The notes beneath the pieces were generated by a model. It did not search any database and was not told the DNA's origin. It saw only the letters and a program-made list of their open reading frames with translations. Source: Bacteroidota bacterium (GTDB taxonomy: Bacteria; Bacteroidota; Bacteroidia; Bacteroidales; JAAUTT01). From it: a stretch of DNA of 64,000 nucleotides. Each line of letters begins with the position of its first letter. Position 1 is the stretch's first letter. The position numbers and the translations under genes were made by a program. Location: NCBI GenBank assembly GCA_030706405.1, contig JAUZOO010000006.1, positions 124,001 to 188,000 of the forward strand, written 5' to 3'. Below, in pieces: positions 8,441-16,620 of the stretch.

Positions 8441-11400
8441 TTAAATATTGTGTGTGATAATTAAACTAAAATATTCATCGTCGTCTTCGCTGTCGTCCGA
8501 TGTTTTTTTGACTGTCGGAATATTTTGGCCTACGGTATCCGAAATCAACAATTCTTCTCCGATAATAAAATCGCCAATGCCTAAAGGCTTGGCCTGTTCA
8601 AATACAGGCATATCAAGTAATGTTATAATATGATTAGCTGAAGGAATGAGTACTGATGTAGGAGAGGAGCTGGCAATGTAATCTAATTCGTTTACTGCGG
8701 TATCCGTAATATGTGCGTTTATTTCGTTGGTTAGTATGTTTTTTGAGCTGGAAAAATGAATAGCAGAAAATGCGGAAACATACTCCACATAAGGTCTTGT
8801 TTTGATAAACAATAGAATATCAGATCTGTAAATACGGTTACCGATTTTAAGATATTCTTTTTCGCCAAACAGCCATGGGGCAATATATCTGTTAATGTCG
8901 GTAGTGAGTTGACGAAGGTAAAAGCCCGGGTTGTTTGAGGCTTTGGCAGAAAGCAGTACCTTGCAAATAATCTTCACTTTTTCATACACCGGGTTACCTA
9001 CTTCAATGTTAATGAAGGGCGAAATAATCCCCGAAAGGAAAGTTTTTACTTTATAAAGCATCGCCAAACTAACCCGGGGAGGTTCGCTCAGAACGTTACT
9101 GTTTTTAATTTCTTTGGGTACCAGTACTATATGGAGGTTACTACCGGGCGCTATCATAAAGTTTTCGGCAGAGGTGTTAAAACATTTCACCATCAGTATT
9201 TGCGGAAATTCTTCAAGTACCACCTGTATGATGTCGCGAGCCTGAACAGGCCTTTGTTTATGTCTGAGGCGTTCGCTAATGCGCACGTAATATTTGTCGG
9301 ATTTTTCGGGCGGCTTCCCATTAAACGAAGGAAAGAGTTGCCACACCTGTTGTACTCCTTTTAAGGCATGCGCAAAACCTTTGATTGTACCGGCTGGTAA
9401 ACGTAAGTCCAACTCGTCTTCTGCTACCGGGCCCGATGCCCTTACTGCTGTAGCCCCGTTAGTGCATATTCCGGTAATGTGCGGACGTTCGCCATTATTA
9501 ACCAAAGACGCTCTAATCCAGAAAAGTCCGGGATCTACAATCGTATTACCTGTTGGAAGTTCTTTGGGCAATCGTAATTTTACAATGCCGGAATTGATAA
9601 AATTATTAGTAGAATCAAAAAGTAATTCTTTTCTTCGAAAATTAACCCAGTTATTATTCTCCAGATAGCTCCATTTAATGGCATTGGGTTCATAAATGGT
9701 GTGATGAAAGGAATTGTCATCCAATTGGAAAAGAAGGCTGAGTTCAGTTCCTGGAATAGCATTTTTTAAGCCAAGAAGAAGGTTGCTTTCATCGTCAAAG
9801 CGGGGCATGAAATAAATGTTCTTTTTATCGTTGCCCGGATAAATGTATTCGAAACCAAAAGGGTAGCAATGGAATAGTTCGACATTGCGTTCGGTGGCAA
9901 TACTACTTTCGTTAAAGTTTTCGGAATACTCCAAGGTGTAATCTACCGATATTGATTTAATTTCCGGAATAAGCGGCTGGTTGGGAAGAGGGGTTTTCTT
10001 ACCTTTCTTTTTTGCATTCTTCAGCACAGCTTCCGGAAATATTTGCGGGAATAACCGATGCCCAAATGCTTCGGGAGGATTGCTAAGTTCCAGGCGTATT
10101 CCACCTTCGCGTAAAGCCGTATCGCTAAATTCGGTGGCAAGTGTTGGCCGATTCAGGAATTCAATTTTATTGAAATCGATATCGCTAATGCTGGTACAGT
10201 TTTCCATGTAGTCGCCACCTTTTTGCATAGCAAATAATTCCTTTTGCTGTTGGCTCTCAGGTTTTGGGGTATAACTTCCTCTGTTGATGGCGCTGATGCC
10301 GACAGTAAACGAATTGTTAGCAAATGGAGCTTCGTAACCCGTATAATATGTGGTTAAGCCTCCTTTTTCGCGCGGAAGGTTTAACCATTCGAGGTGAAGA
10401 GAAAAATCTTTTGTGAAGCAATTAAACAAATTGGCATTTTTAATATCGAGGAATGATCCGAGATCGGGTTGAGGTCCAAATGCCTGAAATGGACTGGCCG
10501 GGCTCAGAACGCCAATGTTATTTTGTAGCTTAACAGATTTAAAGTCTTTTACATCTACTTTAATAGTAATGCGTTCAATAAGTGTATTCTTCAGAAAACT
10601 GAAAGGATGATGTTCGGCATAATTATTTAATCCAATATGCAAAAGTGGCAATGCCGATTCAATTGAAAGTTGGTGAATATGCTGTCGATAAATATCAAAC
10701 GCCGGGTCTGAGCCCTTGAGCTGCAGAATAATCTCTAAAACTTTGTCCTTAGGTTTGTCAGTTTCGTTTATTTCGAATTTTACCGAGTAACTTTTTACGG
10801 TTCCCCAACTTTCGCTCGATGTGTAAATAATATTAAAGGCATTGGACAGCAGACTGTAAATTGTGGTTTCATAGCCTTCGCCTGCCAGCTCCGAAAAGTT
10901 GTGTACATAGTTAACCAGAGATTTAAAACTTTCGGGCTTAAAATGTATTTTAAGGTTGATGGTTCGCTCACCTTCCGGCAGATAAAAAAGTGGTGAGCTG
11001 ATAATAAGTCCAATATTCGAATCATCCATGGTGCGCATGTTGCCGGCCAGTTCGTGTTGGTCTTCGCCAAATGCAGCCCACGATGTAAGTAAGGCAGGAT
11101 TTTTTTGATATTGACCGGGGACAAAAATTGGATGCGAAGCTTGATATATCTGAGTTTCTACGACATCGAACCGTTGCGGTTTATTCGTAACGATTTGTAT
11201 AAAGTGACTTATCAAGATAGTTTTAATATCGGCTATTTGTGCCGAAGTTACCAGTAGATCAGATTCTAAGGCGTAATGGACAGGCTCGTCTTTCCCCGGA
11301 ATTTGTGCCAGTAAGAGATCGGCGGTAGTCACCTGTAATCTTTTCTGAGTCTGGTTAGATTCAATAATCAGATGTACCTGATCGGGACAACCTTCGTAAG

Positions 11401-12250
11401 GTTTAAGCGCGAGCAGATCTTTGAAATAAAAATCGAGGTGCCGACGATTTATGCCGTTTATCTCTTTCTGCAAATACGTGTACAACTCCAAAAAAGCGAT
11501 GAAAAGTCCTGTTTGTGGCGAAAATTGTTGCTCGGTACATTTATTCCTCGCAACATAGCGCTGCGAAGTTTCTACCAGACGGTTAAATTTAGCATTTAGC
11601 CTGTTAAATAATTCAATAAGCGGGGGTAACGAATTGGTGATTCGTTCGTTGATTGTATTGCCTGTAAAAAAAGACTGTTTTGTTTTATCAACGGCTTTGC
11701 GAAGACCTATGGAAGGAAATTGAAGCTCATATTCGAATATATATCCAAACTCGTCAACGGCTTCATTATAAAACTGCAACAGGTCATTCATTTCAGTATC
11801 CGTATCGGGTACACTTGCCAGCACTTCTTCGATCCGATTGGAAGGGTATACCTGCAAAAACTGGTCGCTGAGCATCGAGAGCTGGGTTTTCAGTTTCATC
11901 AAAAAAGAAAAGAGCTTTTTCAGGCTTTCCATTCGCTCCTCACCTGCGATTCCGACTCTAACCGCATTTAAATATTGGTTAAAAAGGTTGATGTTGCCCA
12001 TAATATCGAAACGACTAACCATGAGAGTTAGCAGGTACGGGTCGCTAATGAAGAGATCTTCCCATGTTCCGCCAGGTTTGTTGTTTGAATTGTAATAATT
12101 AATCTGAGAAGCAAATTCTGTTATAAATTTGAGGAGATCGGGCAGCTGGCGAGAATCAATTTGAACGTATTCGGGAACTAACATTTCGAGCCATCTTTCG
12201 GATTGACTAAAACCTTGATTAGTTATCATGAATGCGTTTTTACTACTCAT
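8441..12250 (-). CDS. eCIS large baseplate protein (Afp11/Afp12-like, baseplate J family)
   Basis: A 1269-residue protein. The N-terminus (residues 1-70) contains GTWEDLFISDP, a signature of this large baseplate family in Bacteroidota systems. The C-terminal third is characteristic of Afp12/baseplate-J proteins: LRLPAGTIKGFAHALKGVQQVWQLFPSFNG, then YYVRISERLRHKQRPV and IIQVVLEEFPQILMVKCFN at roughly 960-1060. It is predicted to form the wedge that links hub, gp25-like protein and sheath. The extreme C-terminus is acidic (SDDSEDDDEYFS). It begins nine bases after the gp25-like gene. The family match is strong; the number in Afp nomenclature is inference. Confidence 0.85.
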   Translation of the reverse strand: MSSKNAFMITNQGFSQSERWLEMLVPEYVQIDSRQLPDLLKFITEFASQINYYNSNNKPGGTWEDLFISDPYLLTLMVSRFDIMGNINLFNQYLNAVRVGIAGEERMESLKKLFSFLMKLKTQLSMLSDQFLQVYPSNRIEEVLASVPDTDTEMNDLLQFYNEAVDEFGYIFEYELQFPSIGLRKAVDKTKQSFFTGNTINERITNSLPPLIELFNRLNAKFNRLVETSQRYVARNKCTEQQFSPQTGLFIAFLELYTYLQKEINGINRRHLDFYFKDLLALKPYEGCPDQVHLIIESNQTQKRLQVTTADLLLAQIPGKDEPVHYALESDLLVTSAQIADIKTILISHFIQIVTNKPQRFDVVETQIYQASHPIFVPGQYQKNPALLTSWAAFGEDQHELAGNMRTMDDSNIGLIISSPLFYLPEGERTINLKIHFKPESFKSLVNYVHNFSELAGEGYETTIYSLLSNAFNIIYTSSESWGTVKSYSVKFEINETDKPKDKVLEIILQLKGSDPAFDIYRQHIHQLSIESALPLLHIGLNNYAEHHPFSFLKNTLIERITIKVDVKDFKSVKLQNNIGVLSPASPFQAFGPQPDLGSFLDIKNANLFNCFTKDFSLHLEWLNLPREKGGLTTYYTGYEAPFANNSFTVGISAINRGSYTPKPESQQQKELFAMQKGGDYMENCTSISDIDFNKIEFLNRPTLATEFSDTALREGGIRLELSNPPEAFGHRLFPQIFPEAVLKNAKKKGKKTPLPNQPLIPEIKSISVDYTLEYSENFNESSIATERNVELFHCYPFGFEYIYPGNDKKNIYFMPRFDDESNLLLGLKNAIPGTELSLLFQLDDNSFHHTIYEPNAIKWSYLENNNWVNFRRKELLFDSTNNFINSGIVKLRLPKELPTGNTIVDPGLFWIRASLVNNGERPHITGICTNGATAVRASGPVAEDELDLRLPAGTIKGFAHALKGVQQVWQLFPSFNGKPPEKSDKYYVRISERLRHKQRPVQARDIIQVVLEEFPQILMVKCFNTSAENFMIAPGSNLHIVLVPKEIKNSNVLSEPPRVSLAMLYKVKTFLSGIISPFINIEVGNPVYEKVKIICKVLLSAKASNNPGFYLRQLTTDINRYIAPWLFGEKEYLKIGNRIYRSDILLFIKTRPYVEYVSAFSAIHFSSSKNILTNEINAHITDTAVNELDYIASSSPTSVLIPSANHIITLLDMPVFEQAKPLGIGDFIIGEELLISDTVGQNIPTVKKTSDDSEDDDEYFSLIITHNI

Positions 12251-12259
12251 TTTGTTTCT

Positions 12260-12667
12260 TTATAAATTGGTTCCTTCCAGCAGGTAAAACGGAAAAACAA
12301 TATTGTGCCGTGTGTTAGTGATTATAATTGTGTAATTAACCTGTATGTGCAACACCCCATCCAGGTCGTTACGGCTAACAATACTAGCATCGATAAAATT
12401 TACCCGCGGTTCGAAGTTTAGAAGCGCCTGATAAATAATGTGGTTTAATCCGTTAATGAAGGTGGAATCTTGCCGTTCGAAGATAAATTGGCGCAGATTA
12501 CAGCCATAATCCGGGCGCATGAGTCGTTCTCCTGGTTCAGTGCTGAGTAATATATGGATGCTCTCGGCAATGTCTTCCTCGCCTGATGCCATACGAACGT
12601 CTTTTCCTGTTCTGTCGAAAGTGGGAGGGAACCCCCACCCTGTACCCAGAAAAGATTTTAATTCCAT
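12260..12667 (-). CDS. eCIS gp25-like baseplate wedge (Afp9-like, GPW/gp25)
   Basis: A 135-residue protein matching the GPW/gp25 lysozyme-like baseplate family. It has the short N-terminal GWGFPPTF segment, DIAESIHILLSTEPGERLMRPDYG (residues about 31-54), and a following helix-strand unit ending in an aliphatic beta hairpin. The EPGERLMRPDYGC pattern is the family signature. In phage T4 and Afp, gp25/Afp9 sits at the top of the baseplate and nucleates the first sheath ring. Spacing of four bases to the PAAR gene and nine to the large baseplate gene shows strict co-transcription. Length is normal for the family. Confidence 0.95.
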   Translation of the reverse strand: MELKSFLGTGWGFPPTFDRTGKDVRMASGEEDIAESIHILLSTEPGERLMRPDYGCNLRQFIFERQDSTFINGLNHIIYQALLNFEPRVNFIDASIVSRNDLDGVLHIQVNYTIIITNTRHNIVFPFYLLEGTNL

Positions 12668-12671
12668 GCAC

Positions 12672-12974
12672 TTATCCTCCTATTAGTACTGTTGGACATC
12701 CGAGAACAATGCTGCCTCCATGTGCGGTACTATCGCCCATACGAGCCGCAGGCTTCCCGCCAATAAGTACGGTAGCCGATCCTTTTACAATTGTATCCGG
12801 CGGGCCAACGCATACAAGCATATCGCCTACTACTGCGGCGGGCATCTTACCTATCAGTACCGTTGGTACGCCCGGGCCGGTAACTGGTCCTCCCACATGA
12901 GGTATAGGCGGTAAACCCGGTGTTTGCATTGGGCAAGTGTGCATATCTGTTAATCGTGCTGCAGGCGCTCCCAT
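12672..12974 (-). CDS. PAAR-domain spike tip protein (Afp10-like)
   Basis: A 100-residue protein made entirely of a PAAR domain. It opens MGAPAARLTDMHTCP and has repeated VLIGGKPAARMGD and PTVLIG strands, with the histidine and cysteine residues (DMHTCP, GDSTAHGG) that bind a metal in the sharp tip. PAAR proteins cap the trimeric spike and are the first component to breach a target membrane. There is no C-terminal extension, so this copy carries no fused toxin domain. It lies three bases after the VgrG-like gene, whose product it is expected to cap. Confidence 0.95.
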   Translation of the reverse strand: MGAPAARLTDMHTCPMQTPGLPPIPHVGGPVTGPGVPTVLIGKMPAAVVGDMLVCVGPPDTIVKGSATVLIGGKPAARMGDSTAHGGSIVLGCPTVLIGG

Positions 12975-12977
12975 AAT

Positions 12978-14774
12978 CTAATTTATCATTACAATGCCAC
13001 CTTTTACAGTAGTTTGCCCTGATGCAGAGATTTCGGCTGTGGCATTTCCTTTTGCAGTAAATCCTACTTGGGCCGTGTTGTTTACATTCATTCCTGATAC
13101 AGCCACATCCTGTTTGGCGGTGAGGTTTAACTTGCCGGTTGCATCGAGTGTGATATTCCCAGTGGCTTTAAGCGTGATATCTTTGTTGCTTTGTAGGTTG
13201 ATGCCGCTAGAAGTCATTTTTAACGAATTGCTGTTTTGGTCAACAATCTCAATCGATTTGGCTTCGTCGCTGAGGGTTATTGAGTTTCCTCCGGGGGTTT
13301 CTATTTTGAGAATTTTCTTTTCGTCGTCAAAACTTATTTTGAGTTTACTTTTGGTAATAATTGATTTTATGTAGTTGTTGTTGTCGGCTGGTTTTGCAGC
13401 TGCCGGCTTCGCGCTGCTGTAAAGCGACCCGAGTATAACCGGAAATCGTGGGTCGCTTTCGAGAAACCCAACCACCACTTCATCTCCCACTTCTGGAAAA
13501 AAAACTGTACCAGCCCCATTGGTAGCATAGAAGGTGGCCATGCGAGCCCACATACCATCCTGGTTTTCGGCACTCGACGGAAGACTGACCTGTATCCGAA
13601 AATGAGCCTCCGGGTCGTCAAATATTTTTTTCACCGTAGCCACTTGTAGACCTCTGATAGCAGGCAGTTGCCCAACACCTTCGGCGTATGAAAATCCGGG
13701 TTTTTCGTATGTAAACTTTGCTTCGAGCCCAAATTTTACTGTACTAAGCCAGGTTCCATGCTCAATGGTATGCGTAACTGCCGATACATAAGCATTCCCG
13801 TTAAATCGGTCGCCAACACCCTCGAGCTGGATTATACTGTTGGTTTTGGCACTGGCATTACCGTTAAAGCTTACTTTTCCTTTAATTGCAGCCAATCTCA
13901 TTTTCAGGAGGCTCCCATCTGCCCACGATTTCAAATCGTCTTGTGTAAGCGGGGTATTACTTGTCAGATTTAGTTGCGATTGCGAAAGCTTGCCCGATAG
14001 CGCTTTTGCCGCCAGATTGCCTTGCGTGTTCAGCGTTGGTTCGCTTGCGTTGGCTTGCAGTAAGGCTTGGTTTTTAATGTTCCACCCTGATGCTTGTAAG
14101 GCTGTTGGCTGTTTTTCGGCATTAAGCTCGGCATTAAACGAGAGAATGGATTCTCCGAACGCAACGCGCAACACCGCGCTCCCGTCCACCTTAGGTTTTC
14201 CGATAATTATTTTGTCTGCATCAAACGAGATGACGAATCCGTAGAAATCGGCTCGTGATAAGATAAAATCCCAATCTGTGGCCTGTTTCTGAAAAATTAC
14301 TTCATAGGTTTGAGAAGTAGCGTCAATAGTGGCACTCAAGTTGTAGTTACCAACAATACTTTTTATAATATCGCTGTCGCTTTTGTTGGTAAATTGCGCT
14401 TCTTTTTTGTTGAAGCTCATCGTTACTGCTTTATGCTTACACGTAACCGCCAGACAGAATGCTTGGTCTGCCTCGATGCGAATAGCCTGTTTTACCACCA
14501 CTCCGTTAAATATTGGTTCCTCGGCATCTGATCCGTAACCGGCTGTTATCTCCACGGTATTGCCCGGGATGAAATCATTACTCTCGCTAATGGGAAAATC
14601 GCCTGTCTCGACAGTTCCGTCCACCAATACAATTTCGGCATATGAAATTTTGTTTATTTCATGGGTAATGTTTATCGACACTACCGGATAATAATCTTTT
14701 ATAGGAGCTCCGTTTACTTTTACCGTAAATCGAAGCGTAGGGTCTGTTATGTCTGAAGGTGATTTAACGGGCAT
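12978..14774 (-). CDS. VgrG-like hub/spike protein (Afp8-like)
   Basis: A 598-residue protein. Residues about 10-330 form the gp27-like hub (phage late-control D/VgrG fold, e.g. EITAGYGSDAEEPIFNGVV and WDFILSRADFYGFVISFD). Residues about 375-455 are the gp5 OB-fold with EVGDEVVVGFLESDPRFPVILGSLYS, the VgrG signature. The remaining 110 residues form a repetitive strand-rich needle with alternating polar and hydrophobic residues (GNITLDATGKLNLTAKQDV). The trimer plugs the inner tube and carries the PAAR tip. It is encoded three bases after the LysM adaptor gene. The long needle resembles type VI secretion VgrG, but no type VI membrane-complex genes are present. Confidence 0.93.
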   Translation of the reverse strand: MPVKSPSDITDPTLRFTVKVNGAPIKDYYPVVSINITHEINKISYAEIVLVDGTVETGDFPISESNDFIPGNTVEITAGYGSDAEEPIFNGVVVKQAIRIEADQAFCLAVTCKHKAVTMSFNKKEAQFTNKSDSDIIKSIVGNYNLSATIDATSQTYEVIFQKQATDWDFILSRADFYGFVISFDADKIIIGKPKVDGSAVLRVAFGESILSFNAELNAEKQPTALQASGWNIKNQALLQANASEPTLNTQGNLAAKALSGKLSQSQLNLTSNTPLTQDDLKSWADGSLLKMRLAAIKGKVSFNGNASAKTNSIIQLEGVGDRFNGNAYVSAVTHTIEHGTWLSTVKFGLEAKFTYEKPGFSYAEGVGQLPAIRGLQVATVKKIFDDPEAHFRIQVSLPSSAENQDGMWARMATFYATNGAGTVFFPEVGDEVVVGFLESDPRFPVILGSLYSSAKPAAAKPADNNNYIKSIITKSKLKISFDDEKKILKIETPGGNSITLSDEAKSIEIVDQNSNSLKMTSSGINLQSNKDITLKATGNITLDATGKLNLTAKQDVAVSGMNVNNTAQVGFTAKGNATAEISASGQTTVKGGIVMIN

Positions 14775-14777
14775 TCG

Positions 14778-15443
14778 TTATTTTTTTATAGGTGGAAAGT
14801 AGATCTGATCGCCAGGTTTAATGGCATGTACGCTTTTAAGTTGGTTTATCCTGGCCACTTCCATGTAATATGCGCTGTCACCGTATATGCGGTAAGTCAT
14901 CAGAGGCAGGGTGTCGCCTGCTTTTACCGTTCGCATGTGCGTAAGGTCGGGCGATTGCTTCTGCGCTTCTTTGGCTTTGGTCTTAAAATCGATGGTTTGA
15001 GACAGGTTAAGTTCGATTGTTGCACGTAACGCACTGCCGTCTTCTTTAAAAAGAGAATAATTAACTTTAAAAGAGGTGCATACGCAAATGAAAGACAGGC
15101 TACCCCACATTACTTTGAGAAAATTGGGTCTGTGATTGGGGCCATGAAAAGAACATGCAACATCTTTTACCTTTTGGATGTATCCATCTACATTGGTAAT
15201 GCCTTGAGGTAAGGGAACTACACCTGTACCATCGGCGATTAATTTGAGATTCATGTCGCTTCCGGGCATTCCTTTGAAAATCAGAGTTGTATCATTTTCT
15301 CCGATCACCTCCGATTTGTGGTACTCTACTTTGTAGTTGCGTGAATAGGTGTCGGGATTAAACATTGCCACAACCGAATTGCCTGTAGACGTCGTACAGT
15401 TTGGATCGGTAAAAGCTTCAATTTTAAGTTTAACTAAGGCCAT
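14778..15443 (-). CDS. LysM-containing tube/baseplate adaptor (Afp7-like)
   Basis: A 221-residue protein. Its N-terminal 150 residues belong to the contractile-injection tube-initiator family (VVAMFNPDTYSRNYKVEY). Its C-terminus is a LysM domain (VKAGDTLPLMTYRIYGD ... IKPGDQIYFPP) at about 168-218. In Afp/PVC systems the equivalent protein joins the VgrG-like hub to the first tube ring. Here LysM is probably structural rather than a cell-wall targeting signal, because the protein has no signal peptide. It starts one base after the DUF5908 gene and ends three bases before the spike gene. Confidence 0.92.
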   Translation of the reverse strand: MALVKLKIEAFTDPNCTTSTGNSVVAMFNPDTYSRNYKVEYHKSEVIGENDTTLIFKGMPGSDMNLKLIADGTGVVPLPQGITNVDGYIQKVKDVACSFHGPNHRPNFLKVMWGSLSFICVCTSFKVNYSLFKEDGSALRATIELNLSQTIDFKTKAKEAQKQSPDLTHMRTVKAGDTLPLMTYRIYGDSAYYMEVARINQLKSVHAIKPGDQIYFPPIKK

Positions 15444-15444
15444 T

Positions 15445-15606
15445 TTATCTGTCCGAAATATTTTCGAGTTTGGTTAGTATCTTTTCCGTACATTCTTTCA
15501 CAATCGTGTTTTTGAGGTCTTGCAACACTTTGCTATCGAGAGTGGCTTTGGTGCTGGTTTCTTCAAGAACTACCTTTATAACTAATTCGCGTATTTCAAC
15601 AGGCAT
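15445..15606 (-). CDS. Small eCIS protein, DUF5908/Afp6-like
   Basis: A 53-residue protein when started at the ATG at 15606. The same frame is open to a GTG at 15627, but the family begins at MPVEIREL, so the internal ATG is chosen. The opening PVEIRELVIKV is the DUF5908 hallmark; the rest is one amphipathic lysine-rich helix. DUF5908 proteins sit in most Bacteroidota contractile-injection operons between the second tube and LysM genes. Their function is unknown; Afp6-type peptides have been proposed to help tube or baseplate assembly. Easily missed because of its size. Confidence 0.85.
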   Translation of the reverse strand: MPVEIRELVIKVVLEETSTKATLDSKVLQDLKNTIVKECTEKILTKLENISDR

Positions 15607-15655
15607 AGTACTAATTTTTGATGTCACATTCGCTATCCTTATAACTTAAATCGAA

Positions 15656-16108
15656 TCAGTAGACCCGGGTAAAGTAAGCGTACGAAAGTTCAAGGGTTTC
15701 TAAAACAATGGCATTGTCTTGTGCTTTTAAGTCGGAAATTTTAAGGCTTACCGGGTAAGCATTTTTGAACGACCAAGAAGCTAAAGGCGCGGATGTGTCG
15801 TCTATTAGGTTTACAATCACGTTTTTAGGTTTGATGGTAAAATTTTCAACAGCATCGCGGGCCCAGGTGATGAGTTTCGAATTAAGGATCATTCCTCTCT
15901 TTAGTACTAGGTTTTCATACTTTGGAGGATTAGGTAAACGGTGCTCAAAACGATTTTCTCCACCTTCCTTAATTGATATGGAACCTAGTTTTATGCTGAT
16001 GCCACTAACTTCCTGGAAACTGCCTTCGTAGGAACCATTTATCCCAACCACATTTACCTTAAAGGAAAATGCAGCTGGGTAAAATGGAGGATCTTTGGGT
16101 ATGTCCAT
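15656..16108 (-). CDS. eCIS inner-tube protein, initiator type (Afp5-like)
   Basis: A 150-residue T4 gp19-like tube protein. It has AAFSFKVNV then GSFQEVSGISIKLGS, the exposed loop GGENRFEHRLPNPPKYENLVLKRG, and the terminal strand NAIVLETLELSYAYFTRV. These blocks align throughout with the neighbouring tube protein (GLSSETQVIEYRGG, KFSNVTLKKGMF, ESLELAHEGL), so the two are paralogues. In Afp and PVC a second tube paralogue forms the ring that contacts the hub. Its position next to the DUF5908 and LysM genes favours that role. Cytoplasmic, with no signal peptide. Confidence 0.92.
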   Translation of the reverse strand: MDIPKDPPFYPAAFSFKVNVVGINGSYEGSFQEVSGISIKLGSISIKEGGENRFEHRLPNPPKYENLVLKRGMILNSKLITWARDAVENFTIKPKNVIVNLIDDTSAPLASWSFKNAYPVSLKISDLKAQDNAIVLETLELSYAYFTRVY

Positions 16109-16123
16109 TCCGGGTTCAGATTA

Positions 16124-16576
16124 CTATACTATTTTTAACCCTTCGTGAGCCAATTCTAAACTTTCTACGGCGATTTCGTTTCCGTCCGATTTCATGTCGG
16201 TAACGGTAATCTTCACTGGAAAGGCATTGGTGAGTTTCCAACTCATGGCTACACCCTGCGATTCATCGAGCAAACTTATAACGATCGATGATCTCTTATA
16301 AGTATTCATCTTGATGAGGTTGTATTTATCCCATAGGTTTTTATCGCCTTTAAACATGCCTTTTTTAAGGGTTACATTCGAGAATTTCTGAATGCCTGGC
16401 ATTTTAACTGTCGAATAAACAGGGCTGCTACCTCCTCGGTACTCAATAACTTGCGTTTCGGAAGATAATCCTGATACTTCCTGAAAAATAAATTCTGCAT
16501 CATCCCATTTTACCTGAAAGGAGAATTTTACAAGTGGCCATGTGGCCGCTGATTGTGCTGATCCATCTTCTGCCAT
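16124..16576 (-). CDS. eCIS main inner-tube protein (Afp1-like, T4 gp19 family)
   Basis: A 150-residue protein of the phage T4 gp19-like tube family. Diagnostic segments are VKFSFQVKWDDAEFIFQEVSGLS (residues about 16-40), VTLKKGMFKGD, and the C-terminal beta strand AVESLELAHEGLKIV. Hexameric rings stack to make the lumen through which cargo is delivered. It directly follows the sheath gene (44-base gap), as expected for the abundant tube subunit. It shares the family fold with the protein encoded immediately downstream, which is probably the adaptor ring. Confidence 0.93.
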   Translation of the reverse strand: MAEDGSAQSAATWPLVKFSFQVKWDDAEFIFQEVSGLSSETQVIEYRGGSSPVYSTVKMPGIQKFSNVTLKKGMFKGDKNLWDKYNLIKMNTYKRSSIVISLLDESQGVAMSWKLTNAFPVKITVTDMKSDGNEIAVESLELAHEGLKIV

Positions 16577-16620
16577 AATGCAATATTTTTTATGTTTTAA
16601 AGAATGAGTTAATTAAGGAA

